Shown here: piece by piece, positions 8,696 through 18,250 of the stretch
How positions within the stretch are numbered: the first letter of the stretch is position 1
How the letters are laid out: each line of letters begins with the position of its first letter
Assembly (NCBI RefSeq): GCF_003337355.1
Contig: NZ_QPJW01000003.1
Span: forward strand, 124,001 to 188,000
Direction: 5' to 3'
Length of the DNA: 64,000 bases
Origin: Fontibacillus phaseoli
GTDB lineage: Bacteria > Bacillota > Bacilli > Paenibacillales > Paenibacillaceae
The notes under the pieces: model-generated
Database searches by the model: none
What the model was told of the DNA's origin: nothing
What the model saw: only the letters and a program-made list of their open reading frames with translations
Program-made: the position numbers and the translations under genes

Positions 8696-9328
8696 TTATT
8701 CCCCTTTAATAAAGTAAACCTGGTCACCTTCCGTCATTACAGCCTGCCCTTGCGTCATATCGGTCATCCAGTCTTTAAAGGCTTGCGCCTCGCCATCCAG
8801 CGGCAGACACAGCAATGTAACCTTGTCGGCAAACGTGGTCTCCCCAGTCCGTATCCCCCGGTTTCTGAGTTCATTCTCGGCCTTTCCGAGCCAGGTGTAG
8901 TCCAGTTCCACGAATACTTCGCGATGAAGGACCCGGGTAATGGCTTCCCCCGCTTCGATGGCTGCGACCGCTCCGTCCGTGTAAGCGCGAATCAGTCCGC
9001 CTGCTCCCAGCATGATGCCTCCGAAATACCTGGTTACGACAATAGCTATGTTTTTGAGACCCTGATTCCGGATTACTTCCAAAATCGGCTTGCCGGCCGT
9101 TCCGCTCGGTTCCCCGTCGTCCGACTGCTTCTGGATCTCGTCTCTTTCACCGATCATATAGGCTGAACAATTGTGGGTAGCGTTCCAATGCCGCTTCTTG
9201 ATCTCCTCGATAAAGCTGACGGCTTCTTCCTCGCTCTGCACCGGCTTAACGTGCCCGATAAATCTCGATTTCTTGATGACGATTTCCTTATCTCCGGCTC
9301 CGCGAACCGTTTTGTAACGTTCCAGCAT
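8696..9328 (-). CDS. YigZ/IMPACT-family protein (UPF0029)
   Basis: A 210-residue protein with an N-terminal IMPACT/UPF0029 domain (about 15-125, with the conserved stretch KQSDDGEPSGTAGKPILEVI and VTRYFGGIMLGAGGL) and a C-terminal DUF1949 ferredoxin-like domain (about 135-200). Bacterial members include YigZ of E. coli and YvyE of B. subtilis; a ribosome- or translation-linked role is suggested by the eukaryotic IMPACT relatives, but the bacterial function is not settled. Length is normal for the family. It is the first gene of a two-gene unit with the TetR gene. Confidence 0.9.
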   Translation of the reverse strand: MLERYKTVRGAGDKEIVIKKSRFIGHVKPVQSEEEAVSFIEEIKKRHWNATHNCSAYMIGERDEIQKQSDDGEPSGTAGKPILEVIRNQGLKNIAIVVTRYFGGIMLGAGGLIRAYTDGAVAAIEAGEAITRVLHREVFVELDYTWLGKAENELRNRGIRTGETTFADKVTLLCLPLDGEAQAFKDWMTDMTQGQAVMTEGDQVYFIKGE

Positions 9329-9427
9329 ATGACTCCATCCTTATGAATGTGCCAAGAAGCAGCCCCTCCGGAGATTCCCGGTGAACTGCTTCCTGGCGGC
9401 TTTATTCCTGCCCTTGTAAAAATACGA

Positions 9428-10783
9428 TTATTCGGAAAGTCTTGACTCGAGTTCCGCTTTTTCTTTCTCGTAACCCGGTTTGCCCAGCAATGCGAACATG
9501 TTCTTCTTGTAAGCCTCTACGCCCGGTTGGTCGAACGGATTGACGCCCATCAGGTAACCGCTGATCCCGCAGGCCTTTTCAAAGAAGTATACCAGATATC
9601 CGAAAGAATATGGAGTCATATCTGGAACATTGACCACCAAATTTGGTACTTGGCCGTCGGTATGCGCCAGCAAAGTGCCTTGGAACGCCTTTTTATTGAC
9701 GAAGTCCAATGTTTTGCCTTCCAGGAAGTTCAGTCCGTCAAGGTCGGCCGGATCGGATTCGATCGTAATATGGCTAGGTACTTCGGTCACTTGGATGACG
9801 GTTTCAAAGATATTCCGGTTCCCTTCCTGAATGAATTGACCCATAGAGTGCAAATCGGTCGAGAAGTCGACGGCTGCCGGGAAAATGCCCTTGAAGTCTT
9901 TGCCTTCACTTTCGCCGAAAAGTTGTTTCCACCATTCCGATACATAGTGCAAAGATGGTTCGTAATTAACCAGAATTTCCGTCACTTTACCTTTACGGTA
10001 CAGCGCGTTGCGGACAGCCGCATACTGATAGCTGGTATTCTCGGCCAAGTTAGGGTTACTGAATTCTTTAGACGCGTCAGCCGCACCTTGCATCATATCT
10101 TCAATGCTGATGCCTGCGGTTGCGATCGGCAAAAGACCCACAGCCGTCAATACGGAGTAACGTCCGCCCACGTCGTCCGGAATAACGAACGTTTCGTAAC
10201 CTTCTTCATTCGAAAGCTTCTTCAGAGCGCCTTTCTCGCGGTCCGTCGTTGCATAGATCCGTTTACGCGCCTCTTCCTTGCCGTATTTTTTCTCCAATGC
10301 TGCACGGAAAATACGGAAAGCAATCGCCGGTTCCGTGGTCGTTCCCGATTTGGAGATGACATTAACGGAGAAATCCTTGCCTTCGATAAGATCGAGAAGA
10401 TGATTCACGTAAGTGGAGCTGATGTTGTTTCCTGCAAAATAAATTTCCGGAGTTTTGCGTTTATCTTTCGGAAGAACGTTATAGAAAGAATGGGAGAGGG
10501 ACTCAATCGCCGCGCGGGCGCCGAGATAGGAACCTCCTATGCCGATGACGATCAGTACGTCGGAATCGCTTTGAATTTTTGCGGCCGCTTTCTGAATGCG
10601 GGCGAACTCTTCTTTATCATATGCCGTAGGCAAGTCGATCCACCCCAGGTAATCGGAGCCGGCGCCTGTGCCGTTATGTAATTGTTCGTGAGCCGCACGA
10701 ATTTGGCTTTCCAAATTATCGACTTCGTGCTGACCGACAAACTGCAGAGCTTTGCTGTAATCAAAACTTACTTTATTAGACAT
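9428..10783 (-). CDS. pgi: Glucose-6-phosphate isomerase
   Basis: A 451-residue cytosolic enzyme that interconverts glucose-6-phosphate and fructose-6-phosphate in glycolysis and gluconeogenesis. Sugar-phosphate (SIS) domains are evident: [16 protein letters not shown] (about 81-96), [14 protein letters not shown] (about 144-157), and a conserved block [15 protein letters not shown]. Length matches Bacillus Pgi. The ATG at 10783 is chosen because GGAGGT stands just before it; the in-frame ATG at 10801 overlaps that ribosome site. It is transcribed divergently from the reductase at 10964. Confidence 0.97.
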   Translation of the reverse strand: MSNKVSFDYSKALQFVGQHEVDNLESQIRAAHEQLHNGTGAGSDYLGWIDLPTAYDKEEFARIQKAAAKIQSDSDVLIVIGIGGSYLGARAAIESLSHSFYNVLPKDKRKTPEIYFAGNNISSTYVNHLLDLIEGKDFSVNVISKSGTTTEPAIAFRIFRAALEKKYGKEEARKRIYATTDREKGALKKLSNEEGYETFVIPDDVGGRYSVLTAVGLLPIATAGISIEDMMQGAADASKEFSNPNLAENTSYQYAAVRNALYRKGKVTEILVNYEPSLHYVSEWWKQLFGESEGKDFKGIFPAAVDFSTDLHSMGQFIQEGNRNIFETVIQVTEVPSHITIESDPADLDGLNFLEGKTLDFVNKKAFQGTLLAHTDGQVPNLVVNVPDMTPYSFGYLVYFFEKACGISGYLMGVNPFDQPGVEAYKKNMFALLGKPGYEKEKAELESRLSE

Positions 10784-10963
10784 ATTGAAAAATACCTCCA
10801 TCTATTTATTTGTCTCACTACCTACCCATTGGACAACCATTGTAGCAACTTGTAATTAGGATACTGTAAATTTCCGGTGAAAACAAGGGCACAATATACA
10901 GGTTTCCGGCCTGCGTGGTAAAATATTTAAATGCTGTTCAATTCTTTTTAGAAGGTGACTACA

Positions 10964-11860
10964 TTGAAAAAAATCGGATTTATCGGCCTTGGCACGATGG
11001 GTGCTCCTATGGCTGCGAATTTGCTCAAACAAGGTTACGAAGTTAGCGTATATAACCGCACAACGGCCAAATGCGAGCCGCTGGCAGCGCTGGGCGCAGC
11101 AATTGCCGCCACCCCCGGCGAAGCTGCGTCGGGCGCGGACACGGTCATTACGATGGTCAGCGACGACGCTTCCATCGCAGCCGTGTATGAAGGCCCGGAC
11201 GGCCTGCTGGCCGGCCTGAAACCCGGCACGGCGGTGATCGACTGCAGCACCATCTCGCCAGCCCTTGTGAAGAGGCTGGCCGGTCTGGTCGGCGACCTGA
11301 GAGGCGTCTTCCTTGATGCGCCCGTGACCGGCAGCTCTCCGGCCGCCATCGACGGCAGCCTCGTCTTCATGGTCGGCGGTAAAGGAGACGTTCTCGCCAA
11401 AGAGATGGACATTTTCGAATGCCTCGGCAAAAAAGTGCTGCACATGGGCGAGAACGGTACCGGCGCCGTCGCCAAGCTCGCGCACAATACGATCGTCGGC
11501 ATCAACAATCTGGCGCTGGCCGAAGGCTTCTCCATCGCGGCCAAATCCGGGCTGCCAGCCGACCGCTTCCTGGAGCTCGTCCAGCTTGGATCGGCCGGCA
11601 GCAAAGCCGCCGAGCTCAAGGGGCGCAAAATCATCGAGCACGATTTCACCAACCAATTCTCGCTGGCGCTGATGCTAAAGGACCTGAAGCTCGCCTCCTC
11701 GCTCACGGACGGAGCCAGCATCCCTTCCCCGATGCTGAACCTGGCCAAAAGCCTGTTCCAGGCCGGCCAGACCGAAGGCTTCGGGGACGAAGACCTCTCC
11801 TCTGTCGTGAAGATCTACGAAGCATGGATCGGGCAAAAGATCGGCGACCGTTCGAACTAG
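10964..11860 (+). CDS. NAD(P)-dependent 3-hydroxyisobutyrate-dehydrogenase-family oxidoreductase
   Basis: A 298-residue beta-hydroxyacid dehydrogenase. The N-terminal Rossmann fold carries GLGTMG (8-13), the substrate loop DAPVTGSSPAAIDGSL lies near 120, and the catalytic Lys lies in GAVAKLAHN (about 168). The helical C-terminal domain is complete. Family members oxidise 3-hydroxyisobutyrate, tartronate semialdehyde or related acids, or reduce small aldehydes; the substrate cannot be read from sequence. AGAAGGTG at 10950-10957 fits a TTG start at 10964 better than the GTG at 10955 that overlaps it. The gene stands alone, with palindromic repeats and a strong hairpin downstream. Confidence 0.88.
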   Translation: MKKIGFIGLGTMGAPMAANLLKQGYEVSVYNRTTAKCEPLAALGAAIAATPGEAASGADTVITMVSDDASIAAVYEGPDGLLAGLKPGTAVIDCSTISPALVKRLAGLVGDLRGVFLDAPVTGSSPAAIDGSLVFMVGGKGDVLAKEMDIFECLGKKVLHMGENGTGAVAKLAHNTIVGINNLALAEGFSIAAKSGLPADRFLELVQLGSAGSKAAELKGRKIIEHDFTNQFSLALMLKDLKLASSLTDGASIPSPMLNLAKSLFQAGQTEGFGDEDLSSVVKIYEAWIGQKIGDRSN

Positions 11861-11906
11861 AATTCATGCTAAAGAGTGACCAACGGCCCTTAGCGCGCTA
11901 TATGAT

Positions 11907-12099
11907 AAATTAACTGGATTACCTCCAGTTAATTTCATCAAATTGCCTTCCAAGCCGAAATTAACTGGAAAACCTCCAGCTAATTTCGGCTTTTTGTTCT
12001 ATTAGCCGCTGAGGCGACCAAAATAACTGGAGGTTTTCCAGTTATTCCACCGCCAGCCCTACCATGGGCTAAAATAACTGGAGATTTTCCAGTTATTTT
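11907..12099. repeat. Four copies of an extragenic palindromic repeat
   Basis: Four palindromes of 23-29 bases share the core TAACTGGA-5/6 bases-TCCAGTTA: 11909-11933, 11961-11983, 12022-12046 and 12071-12099. One copy has an arm change (TCCAGCTA). Spacers between copies are unrelated, so only the palindromes are conserved. The second copy is the upper part of a larger hairpin (11952-11992) with a T-run. This looks like a mobile or amplified REP-like element. Confidence 0.85.
11952..11997 (+). terminator. Terminator built on a palindromic repeat
   Basis: An 18-base arm (AAGCCGAAATTAACTGGA) pairs with its near-perfect complement at 11975-11992, followed by TTTTTG. It is a strong intrinsic terminator about 90 bases downstream of the reductase stop. 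Confidence 0.75.
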
Positions 12100-12108
12100 G
12101 AAACACAA

Positions 12109-12150
12109 TTAAAAAGGCAAGTACAGCGCTCGGCTTGTACCTGCCTTTTG
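12109..12150 (-). terminator. Terminator of ppnP
   Basis: On the minus strand AAAAGGCAGGTACA, a short loop and TGTACTTGCCTTTTT form a stem with one bulge, followed by a T/A-rich tail, about 30 bases past the ppnP stop. Confidence 0.75.
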
Positions 12151-12179
12151 ATCTGTTTTGCCGAGAAGTCGTGACCTAA

Positions 12180-12503
12180 CTAAGCTCCCGAACCGTAAGA
12201 GCAGCAGTAATCCGTTACACTGCGGACCTCCAGCTTGAAAGAAGCGTTCGCGGGCACGGTAAACGTGCCGCGGCCGCTGATCTCTCTCCAAAGCGTTTCT
12301 CCCGGAAGCAGAACCTTCAGGTCTCCGGACAAAATGTCCATCACTTCGAGCGAATCCGTCCCGAATTCATACTCTCCGGGAAGCATGATCCCGAGCGTGA
12401 TTTTGTTGCCGTCCGGCAGCCATACGCTCCGGCTAGTTACTTTGCCGTCAAAATAAATGTTGGCGGCTTTGTCTACAGTTACATTTTTCAATTGCTGCTC
12501 CAC
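12180..12503 (-). CDS. ppnP: Pyrimidine/purine nucleoside phosphorylase PpnP (DUF1255, cupin)
   Basis: A 107-residue single-domain cupin matching the PpnP family: KNVTVDKAANIYFDGKVTSR at the start, TLGIMLPGEYEFGT in the middle and SGRGTFTVPANASFKLEV near the end. E. coli PpnP phosphorolyses a broad range of nucleosides to ribose-1-phosphate and free base. The start is a GTG at 12503 preceded by GAGGGGAG; the longer frame to 12521 begins inside that ribosome site. It lies just behind transketolase in the same orientation (34 bases), so it may be cotranscribed. It has its own terminator downstream. Confidence 0.9.
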   Translation of the reverse strand: MEQQLKNVTVDKAANIYFDGKVTSRSVWLPDGNKITLGIMLPGEYEFGTDSLEVMDILSGDLKVLLPGETLWREISGRGTFTVPANASFKLEVRSVTDYCCSYGSGA

Positions 12504-12537
12504 GTTTCCCGCTCCCCTCAACGGTAAATCAAATCAT

Positions 12538-14562
12538 TTACTTCAATTGATCCTTCACGTGCTTCACTACATTTTCAACGGTAAATCCGTATTCTTCGAT
12601 CACTTTGTCCCCAGGCGCGGAAGCCCCGAAGATGTCGATGCCGATGACGGACCCCTTCTCGCCTGCATAACGCTCCCAACCGAACGGATGCGCCATTTCC
12701 ACGGCGACGCGGGCTTTGACGTCCGGCAATATAACGGAATCTTTGTAAGCCTGATCCTGTTTATCGAACAGATCCCAGCTCGGCAAGCTTACGACGCGGA
12801 CGTGAATACCTTCTTCAGCCAAAGCAGCTTGAGCTTTCACGGCGAGTTGTACTTCAGAACCTGTAGCGATGATTTGTGCTACCGGTTTGCCGTCCTTCGC
12901 ATCGGATACAACGTACCCGCCTCGTTTCACGCCTTCGCGTGCCAGATCTGCGCTTTTCTCGAGAATCGGGAGGTTTTGGCGGGTCAGCACCAACGCTACA
13001 GGGTTGGATTGGTTTTCAACCGCATATGCCCAAGCAGCCGAAGTCTCGTTGCCGTCGGCAGGACGGATGACGGTCAGACCCGGAATAATGCGCAGGGAGG
13101 CAAGCTGCTCGATCGGTTCGTGAGTCGGACCGTCTTCGCCTACGGCGATACTGTCATGCGTAAGCACGTAAGTTACCGGCAGCTTCATGATCGAAGCCAG
13201 ACGAATGGCCGGGCGCAGGTAATCGGTAAACACGAAGAACGTGCCGCCGAAAATTTTCAATCCGCTATGCAGGGCAATCCCGTTCATAGCCGCAGCCATG
13301 CCGAATTCGCGAACGCCAAAGTACAGGTTGCGTCCCTCGCGGTTTTGCGGCGTGTAGACCGAAAGACCTTTCAGATGCGTCATCGTGGAGCTTTCCAGGT
13401 CGGCCGAACCGCCCAAAAGCTGAGGCACGCCGCCGGTCAAACCGTTAAGTGCGTTACCGGAGGCTACGCGGGTTGAAACGGCCTTGTCTTCCGCGCTGTA
13501 TTTCGGAAGATCATTGTCCCAGCCTGCCGGAAGTTCGCCAGCAACAGCCTGTTCAAACTGAGCCGCAAGCTCAGGGTATTCCGATTTATATTTTTTGAAT
13601 GTTTCGTCCCATGCCTTGTTCGCAGCAATGCCGCGTTCTTTCACTTTGGCGAAGTGTTCGCGCACTTCTTCAGGCACATAGAAGTCTTCTTCGTAGACCC
13701 ATTTGTAGAATTCCTTCGTCAGTTTCGCTTCGTCCGCGCCGAGCGGGGAACCATGCGTACCCCCGTGGCCGCCTTTACCTTGCTTGTTCGGGCTACCGTA
13801 TCCGATGACCGTCTTCACTTCAATCAAAGTAGGACGCTCGGTTTCGCGTTTGCCTTCTTCGATCGCCGCTTGGATCGCGTTCAGATCGTTGCCGTCTTCT
13901 ACGCGCAGCGTTTGCCAACCGTAAGCTTCAAAACGTTGTCTTACGTTCTCGGAGAAGCTGAGGTTAAGTTCGCCGTCCAGCGAAATGTCGTTGGAATCGT
14001 ACAGGAAAATCAGCTTGCCCAGCTTCAGATGTCCCGCCAGGGAAGCCGCTTCGCTCGCAACGCCTTCCATCAGGTCGCCGTCGCCGCAAATGCCGTAAGT
14101 ATAATGGTCGATCACTTTCAGGTCACCTTTGTTGTAAGTTGCCGCAAGCTGGGTTTCAGCCAGCGCCATACCGACAGCCATGGCGATCCCTTGGCCGAGC
14201 GGACCTGTCGTAGCGTCAACGCCTGCCGTATGTCCGAATTCCGGATGGCCAGGGGTTAAGCTGCCCCATTGGCGGAACTGTTTGAGTTCTTCCATCGGGA
14301 GATCGTAACCCGACAAATGAAGCAGGCTGTATAGCAGCATGGAGCCGTGTCCTGCGGACAGGACAAAACGGTCGCGGTTAATCCATGTCGGATGATCGGG
14401 GTTGTGGTTCATCGTTTTGGCGAACAGTTGATACCCCATCGGAGCCGAACCCATCGGCATGCCGGGGTGGCCGGATTTCGCTTTTTCGATCGCATCGATC
14501 GCCAGTGTACGGATCGTGGTGATCGACAAATTTTCAATGGTGTTGTTGTCTGACAATGGCAT
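12538..14562 (-). CDS. tkt: Transketolase
   Basis: A 674-residue thiamine-diphosphate enzyme that transfers two-carbon units in the non-oxidative pentose phosphate pathway. The N-terminal TPP-binding domain shows [20 protein letters not shown] (about 152-172, diphosphate/Mg site). The pyrimidine-binding domain has [20 protein letters not shown], and the C-terminal domain is complete, with [18 protein letters not shown] between them. Length is typical. An AAGGAGG ribosome site precedes the ATG at 14562. The PpnP gene follows; its ribose-1-phosphate product would feed the same pathway, though that link is inference. Confidence 0.97.
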   Translation of the reverse strand: MPLSDNNTIENLSITTIRTLAIDAIEKAKSGHPGMPMGSAPMGYQLFAKTMNHNPDHPTWINRDRFVLSAGHGSMLLYSLLHLSGYDLPMEELKQFRQWGSLTPGHPEFGHTAGVDATTGPLGQGIAMAVGMALAETQLAATYNKGDLKVIDHYTYGICGDGDLMEGVASEAASLAGHLKLGKLIFLYDSNDISLDGELNLSFSENVRQRFEAYGWQTLRVEDGNDLNAIQAAIEEGKRETERPTLIEVKTVIGYGSPNKQGKGGHGGTHGSPLGADEAKLTKEFYKWVYEEDFYVPEEVREHFAKVKERGIAANKAWDETFKKYKSEYPELAAQFEQAVAGELPAGWDNDLPKYSAEDKAVSTRVASGNALNGLTGGVPQLLGGSADLESSTMTHLKGLSVYTPQNREGRNLYFGVREFGMAAAMNGIALHSGLKIFGGTFFVFTDYLRPAIRLASIMKLPVTYVLTHDSIAVGEDGPTHEPIEQLASLRIIPGLTVIRPADGNETSAAWAYAVENQSNPVALVLTRQNLPILEKSADLAREGVKRGGYVVSDAKDGKPVAQIIATGSEVQLAVKAQAALAEEGIHVRVVSLPSWDLFDKQDQAYKDSVILPDVKARVAVEMAHPFGWERYAGEKGSVIGIDIFGASAPGDKVIEEYGFTVENVVKHVKDQLK

Positions 14563-14734
14563 TTCTTTTCCTCCTTGGTCATGGAAAAATACTTGTGCGC
14601 AAAGTAAGGCTTGAGCTTGCTAAGTAAAACATTCAAATTGAAATGATCATTTTGACTTTATCTATTGTACCACTTCATGCATCCGTTTTCCATACCCATT
14701 CTTCGATGGCTGCAGTCGCTTATAGCTTTCCCTC

Positions 14735-14815
14735 TCTTGGCACAAGAATATTTATGTTTTGCTGCTGACGGTATTCGGCAGGCGTCATCTGCTACGTTTC
14801 CTGAAAACCTGGATA
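14735..14815 (-). pseudogene. Possible C-terminal scrap of an AraC-family regulator
   Basis: A minus-strand frame reads QMTPAEYRQQQ preceded by YPGFQET and an in-frame stop. GMTPxEYR, with Phe about 8-10 residues earlier, is the hallmark end of AraC/XylS helix-turn-helix domains. No other part of the regulator is present. It is a short match, so confidence is limited. Confidence 0.45.
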
Positions 14816-14827
14816 AAGTGCAGCAGA

Positions 14828-14866
14828 ATGCAAAAACAGCCCCAAAAATTAATTGGGACTGCCGCT
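14828..14866. terminator. Possible bidirectional terminator
   Basis: CAGCCCCAA / TTGGGACTG arms (one G-U pair) enclose an AT loop, with T-runs on both sides. It could end the long minus-strand operon whose last gene stops at 15215, although it is some 350 bases away. Confidence 0.45.
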
Positions 14867-14914
14867 TTTTACTAGGCGTATTCAGGATTTTCGCGTTCGA
14901 TTGCCGGTCAGATT

Positions 14915-15116
14915 CGGAGAAATGTCCACCCCTCGTGGAATAATCATTAAAATGTCTTTCAAAAGGTGGACACTTTTCTCCGAAAGAGATATAAACTCTC
15001 TTTTACTACTAACCCCATATCCAGTAAAAAAATAGCTTGCAAGTATCTATATATTGATTTCGACGCTCTCTGCGCTAAAACTCCTTTGTGTCCACTTTTG
15101 AAAAGACATTTTTAAG
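14915..15116. repeat. Nested inverted repeats, MITE-like
   Basis: AAAATGTCTTTCAAAAGG (14952 onward, continuing TGGACAC) is repeated in inverted orientation at 15089-15115 with one base changed and one extra base. A second inverted pair, TCGGAGAAATGTCCACC (14915-14931) and GGTGGACACTTTTCTCCGA (14967-14985), overlaps the first. The enclosed 110 bases contain no gene. The arrangement resembles a small non-autonomous mobile element or foldback element. Confidence 0.6.
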
Positions 15117-15214
15117 ATTTTTGTCTCTTTGGAGCGTACAAACAAGCATTATATATGCGATATTGCGGCAAGTTTATATACTTCCATTCGTTCGCAAAAA
15201 CCTGGACTGCTGCT

Positions 15215-18200
15215 CTAGCGCCGGCTGCGCCGCTTGGCATCCAACAGTCGGCCAAGGCGATCGTTCCCCGACTCGGCATCAGCCGTTGTTCCGCTTCGAC
15301 TCCGCCCAGCCTTTTCCTTCTCTGAAGAAGGCTGCGACGAAGGGGCTGGAGCCGGAGAACCGGCAGGTGGCGGCGATTTGGCCGCCTGCGACATCATAGG
15401 CGACGGTTTGCTCATCGGCGACATCGTAGGCGGTGATGCGGCAGACGACGGCGGTGATGCGGCTGTCTGCGATGCCGCAGGCTGGGCGGCGGGGCTGGGA
15501 GCGGGGGGCACGCTCCCGCGCTCCGCACCATCGCCGCCTGCGCCGTAAAAGGCGGCCGCGCGCGATTTTCGCGCGGCAAGCCGGGTGAGCCCGGCATCCG
15601 CGGCAGCGCCTGCGGATGCGCCGGGCTGCGCTGCAGCCGCCGCAAGCGCGCGGGCGCGGCGGCGCCAAGGCATGGCCGCGGCGATGAGCGCCGCCATGCG
15701 GCCCCAAGGCAGCGCCAGACGCCGCACGGCGATGTCGGCGAGCCAGAGCAAGAGCGCCGCGGCCAGCAGCGGGCGCTCCCAGCCGCGCAGCGACCGCTGC
15801 GGCTGCGCGGTGAACTGGAACGCCGCCTCCGGCTTGTTCCAGTCCAAGATGCGGCCGCCAGTCAGTTCGGCCACGGCCTGCAGCTTATCCTCCGGCTCGG
15901 CCGGCGGCAGCCGGTATTCCGGCGAATACGGGATAACGAAGCCGGTTCCCTGCATCCCTGCCGGTTCTTCGCCGTTTCCGTCCGCTCCGTTCTTGTTCCG
16001 GAGCTGAAGCAGGAAGGATCCCGAAGACCTTACCGTCATACGCCCTTCGTAAACGCCCGGGGAAACCTGGGCGAGCGGGACCGTCTCCTCGCCTCCGTCT
16101 TCCCCACTGACGAGCGCTTCTAGTTCCTCCGGAGATTCGGCGCCCTCTGCCGTCACTTCGAAAGTCACCTCATTGCCGAGGACGGTCGTGTTGACTTCAT
16201 AAGGCGAAGCCGCAAACTGCGGAAACGTCCACTTCACCATGTCGGCGAACAATCCGGGAAAGCTGTCCCATTTCACGAAATCGCGAGACCATTTGCCCGT
16301 CAGATCGCTGGTCCAGGCCACGGTCCGCCCCGATCCGTACTGCCATCTTGCCAGCAGCGGGTCCGGCTCCGGGCTGGATAATACCGTTTGGGCCGTCATT
16401 TTCGGCGTTGCGGCGACATAGCCGTAAATGCTCGGCAATCCGTTCTGGAACCATCCGCTCCAGTCCCCGGGCTGTACGAGCGCCGGAATGAACGGCTTGT
16501 CCACAATATAGGTTCTGGCAATCATGGCCGCCTCCCGGCTAAATATGGCCGGAAGCGTCGTCGCGTCCTTAACCAGGTAATACCGCCCCTTTGCCTCATT
16601 AGCCAGACTTTGCAGAAGATTGACATCGGCATCTTCTCCCACGGCCACGGTGGACATCGTGATTTTCCCGTCCGTCATACTCTCAAGCAGGGCATCATAA
16701 CCGGAATTCACGGCGGATTGTCCGTCCGTAAGCAAAATGATATGCTTCCGCTGGGCCTCGACGTTTAGCATTTCCTCCGTAGCTGCCGATACCGCCGGAA
16801 AAATATTCGTTCCGCCCGCGCTCGGAATGCTGTTTATTTTTGCAATAACGCCTTCTTTGTCATCCAGTTTCTGCGGCTCGACCACCCACCAAGGCTGATC
16901 GTCGAAAGCCACCACGCCCACCGTATCCTTAGGCCGCAGCAGCTCCACGGTACGTATCGCCGACTCTTGGGCCAGCTTCAGCTTGTCTCCTCCCATACTG
17001 CCTGAGCGGTCGATCACGAGGATCAGGCCAAGCGAAGGGATTTCCCGCTTGCCTTCCAACTCCATGGATACGGGAAGCAGCTTCTCGATCGGGGTTTTGA
17101 AGTAACCGCCCATGCCGAAGCTTTCTTCCCCGCCAATCATCATGAACCCGACGCCGTAAGAGCGGACGGCCTGCTCGATCAGTTCCATCTGTTTGCCGCC
17201 GACCTGCTCACCGGAGACGTTATTAAACAGGATACTGTCGTATCCCGCATATTTAACCAGCTCCGACGGCAGCATTCCCGGACCGATCACAGTATGATCG
17301 ATTAACCCGGAAGCCAGCGCATTTTCCAGATTGGAGGATGTTCCTTTCTTTCCTTCTACAATTAACACCTTCGGGCTACCCGTAACCCGGGTAATTGCAT
17401 AACTGGCATTGTTTGCCGATTGCTCGTCTCCGTCCACAAATAATTCCGCGCGATAACGGTGCAGTCCCGGCTCTTTGGCTAAACCCTGCAGCGCAAAAAG
17501 GTTCTCCCCTCGTTCCAGCGCGACGTTCTGCCTTCCGATCTCCCGGTTGTCTTCATACAAACGAAGCTCTCCGGCTCCGGCGAACGTACTGCGGATAAGC
17601 ACTTCAAAAGCAAACGCCTCCGCACGGTACAGCTTTTCCGGTACATGAAAAGATTCAACGGCGGCATCCTTCAACTCCGGCGGTACCGCCTTCAGTACAT
17701 CTACGGCTATTCCGCGTTCTTTAAGCATGGCGGCTTCCGAAAGGACATTTCCTACGTTGTCTTCCCCATCGGAGATCAGCACGATCCGCCGGTTTTCCCC
17801 GCCGCCGAACTGGCTGCCCGCAAGCTGCAAGCCTCCTGCCAGATTGGTGAATCCGGAATTCACCGCCGCTTCGGAGCTTCCCCCGGAAACGGGACCGGTA
17901 TCCAGATTTTTCTCAACGGCCGCATCCAGCCCTACGGCTACCGTGCCCACGCGATCACTCGGGCCTTTTTCGGCACCGGCCTTGCTGATCCAATCCCATA
18001 CGGGATCATTGTCCATCATGCTGGCCGAACGGTCAGCCAAAAAGACGACTTCTTTATCTTTCACCAAAGTAAAGGTGTGAAACCCTGCCAGTACGAGCAC
18101 CAGCAGTGTAATGATCGCCGTCCGTAAACCGACGGCCCATTTTCTGCGGCCTCCCTTCAGTCTGAAATCGGTCCGGTAGGCATAGAACGCCCCGATGACA

Positions 18201-18250
18201 AGGGGAAGTAACAGCAGCAATACCCAGGAATGATCAAATTGAACGCCCAC
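15215..18250 (-). CDS. Large membrane protein with two von Willebrand A domains
   Basis: A 1011-residue protein. Two N-terminal membrane helices (about 7-25 and 38-60) come first, then a vWA domain with MIDAS residues in FLADRSASM (about 70). A class-I glutamine-amidotransferase-like segment follows (about 295-350). A second vWA domain (about 400-570) has a full metal site, VIDRSGSMGG and LLTDGQSA. A beta-rich part, two membrane helices near 830-875, and a low-complexity Ala/Pro/Ser tail of about 150 residues complete it. Metal-dependent adhesion sites suggest protein-protein contacts outside or at the membrane. The GTG start at 18250 has GGGGGG upstream, and it overlaps the preceding gene by 17 bases. 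Last gene of an eight-gene operon; role unknown. Confidence 0.9.
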   Translation of the reverse strand: MGVQFDHSWVLLLLLPLVIGAFYAYRTDFRLKGGRRKWAVGLRTAIITLLVLVLAGFHTFTLVKDKEVVFLADRSASMMDNDPVWDWISKAGAEKGPSDRVGTVAVGLDAAVEKNLDTGPVSGGSSEAAVNSGFTNLAGGLQLAGSQFGGGENRRIVLISDGEDNVGNVLSEAAMLKERGIAVDVLKAVPPELKDAAVESFHVPEKLYRAEAFAFEVLIRSTFAGAGELRLYEDNREIGRQNVALERGENLFALQGLAKEPGLHRYRAELFVDGDEQSANNASYAITRVTGSPKVLIVEGKKGTSSNLENALASGLIDHTVIGPGMLPSELVKYAGYDSILFNNVSGEQVGGKQMELIEQAVRSYGVGFMMIGGEESFGMGGYFKTPIEKLLPVSMELEGKREIPSLGLILVIDRSGSMGGDKLKLAQESAIRTVELLRPKDTVGVVAFDDQPWWVVEPQKLDDKEGVIAKINSIPSAGGTNIFPAVSAATEEMLNVEAQRKHIILLTDGQSAVNSGYDALLESMTDGKITMSTVAVGEDADVNLLQSLANEAKGRYYLVKDATTLPAIFSREAAMIARTYIVDKPFIPALVQPGDWSGWFQNGLPSIYGYVAATPKMTAQTVLSSPEPDPLLARWQYGSGRTVAWTSDLTGKWSRDFVKWDSFPGLFADMVKWTFPQFAASPYEVNTTVLGNEVTFEVTAEGAESPEELEALVSGEDGGEETVPLAQVSPGVYEGRMTVRSSGSFLLQLRNKNGADGNGEEPAGMQGTGFVIPYSPEYRLPPAEPEDKLQAVAELTGGRILDWNKPEAAFQFTAQPQRSLRGWERPLLAAALLLWLADIAVRRLALPWGRMAALIAAAMPWRRRARALAAAAAQPGASAGAAADAGLTRLAARKSRAAAFYGAGGDGAERGSVPPAPSPAAQPAASQTAASPPSSAASPPTMSPMSKPSPMMSQAAKSPPPAGSPAPAPSSQPSSEKEKAGRSRSGTTADAESGNDRLGRLLDAKRRSRR

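Noticed and set aside
9352-9400. GCCAGGAAGCAG hairpin between pgi and yigZ
   Set aside because: Stem is good but no T-run follows in either direction, so I do not call a terminator.
9527-10681. A 384-codon open frame on the plus strand
   Set aside because: It is exactly opposite pgi; no ribosome site and no family features, so it is a shadow of a GC-rich gene.
10856-11656. A 266-codon open frame on the minus strand
   Set aside because: Opposite the 3-hydroxyisobutyrate-dehydrogenase-like gene and composed like antisense translation.
12457-13476. A 339-codon open frame on the plus strand
   Set aside because: Antisense to tkt; no start signal.
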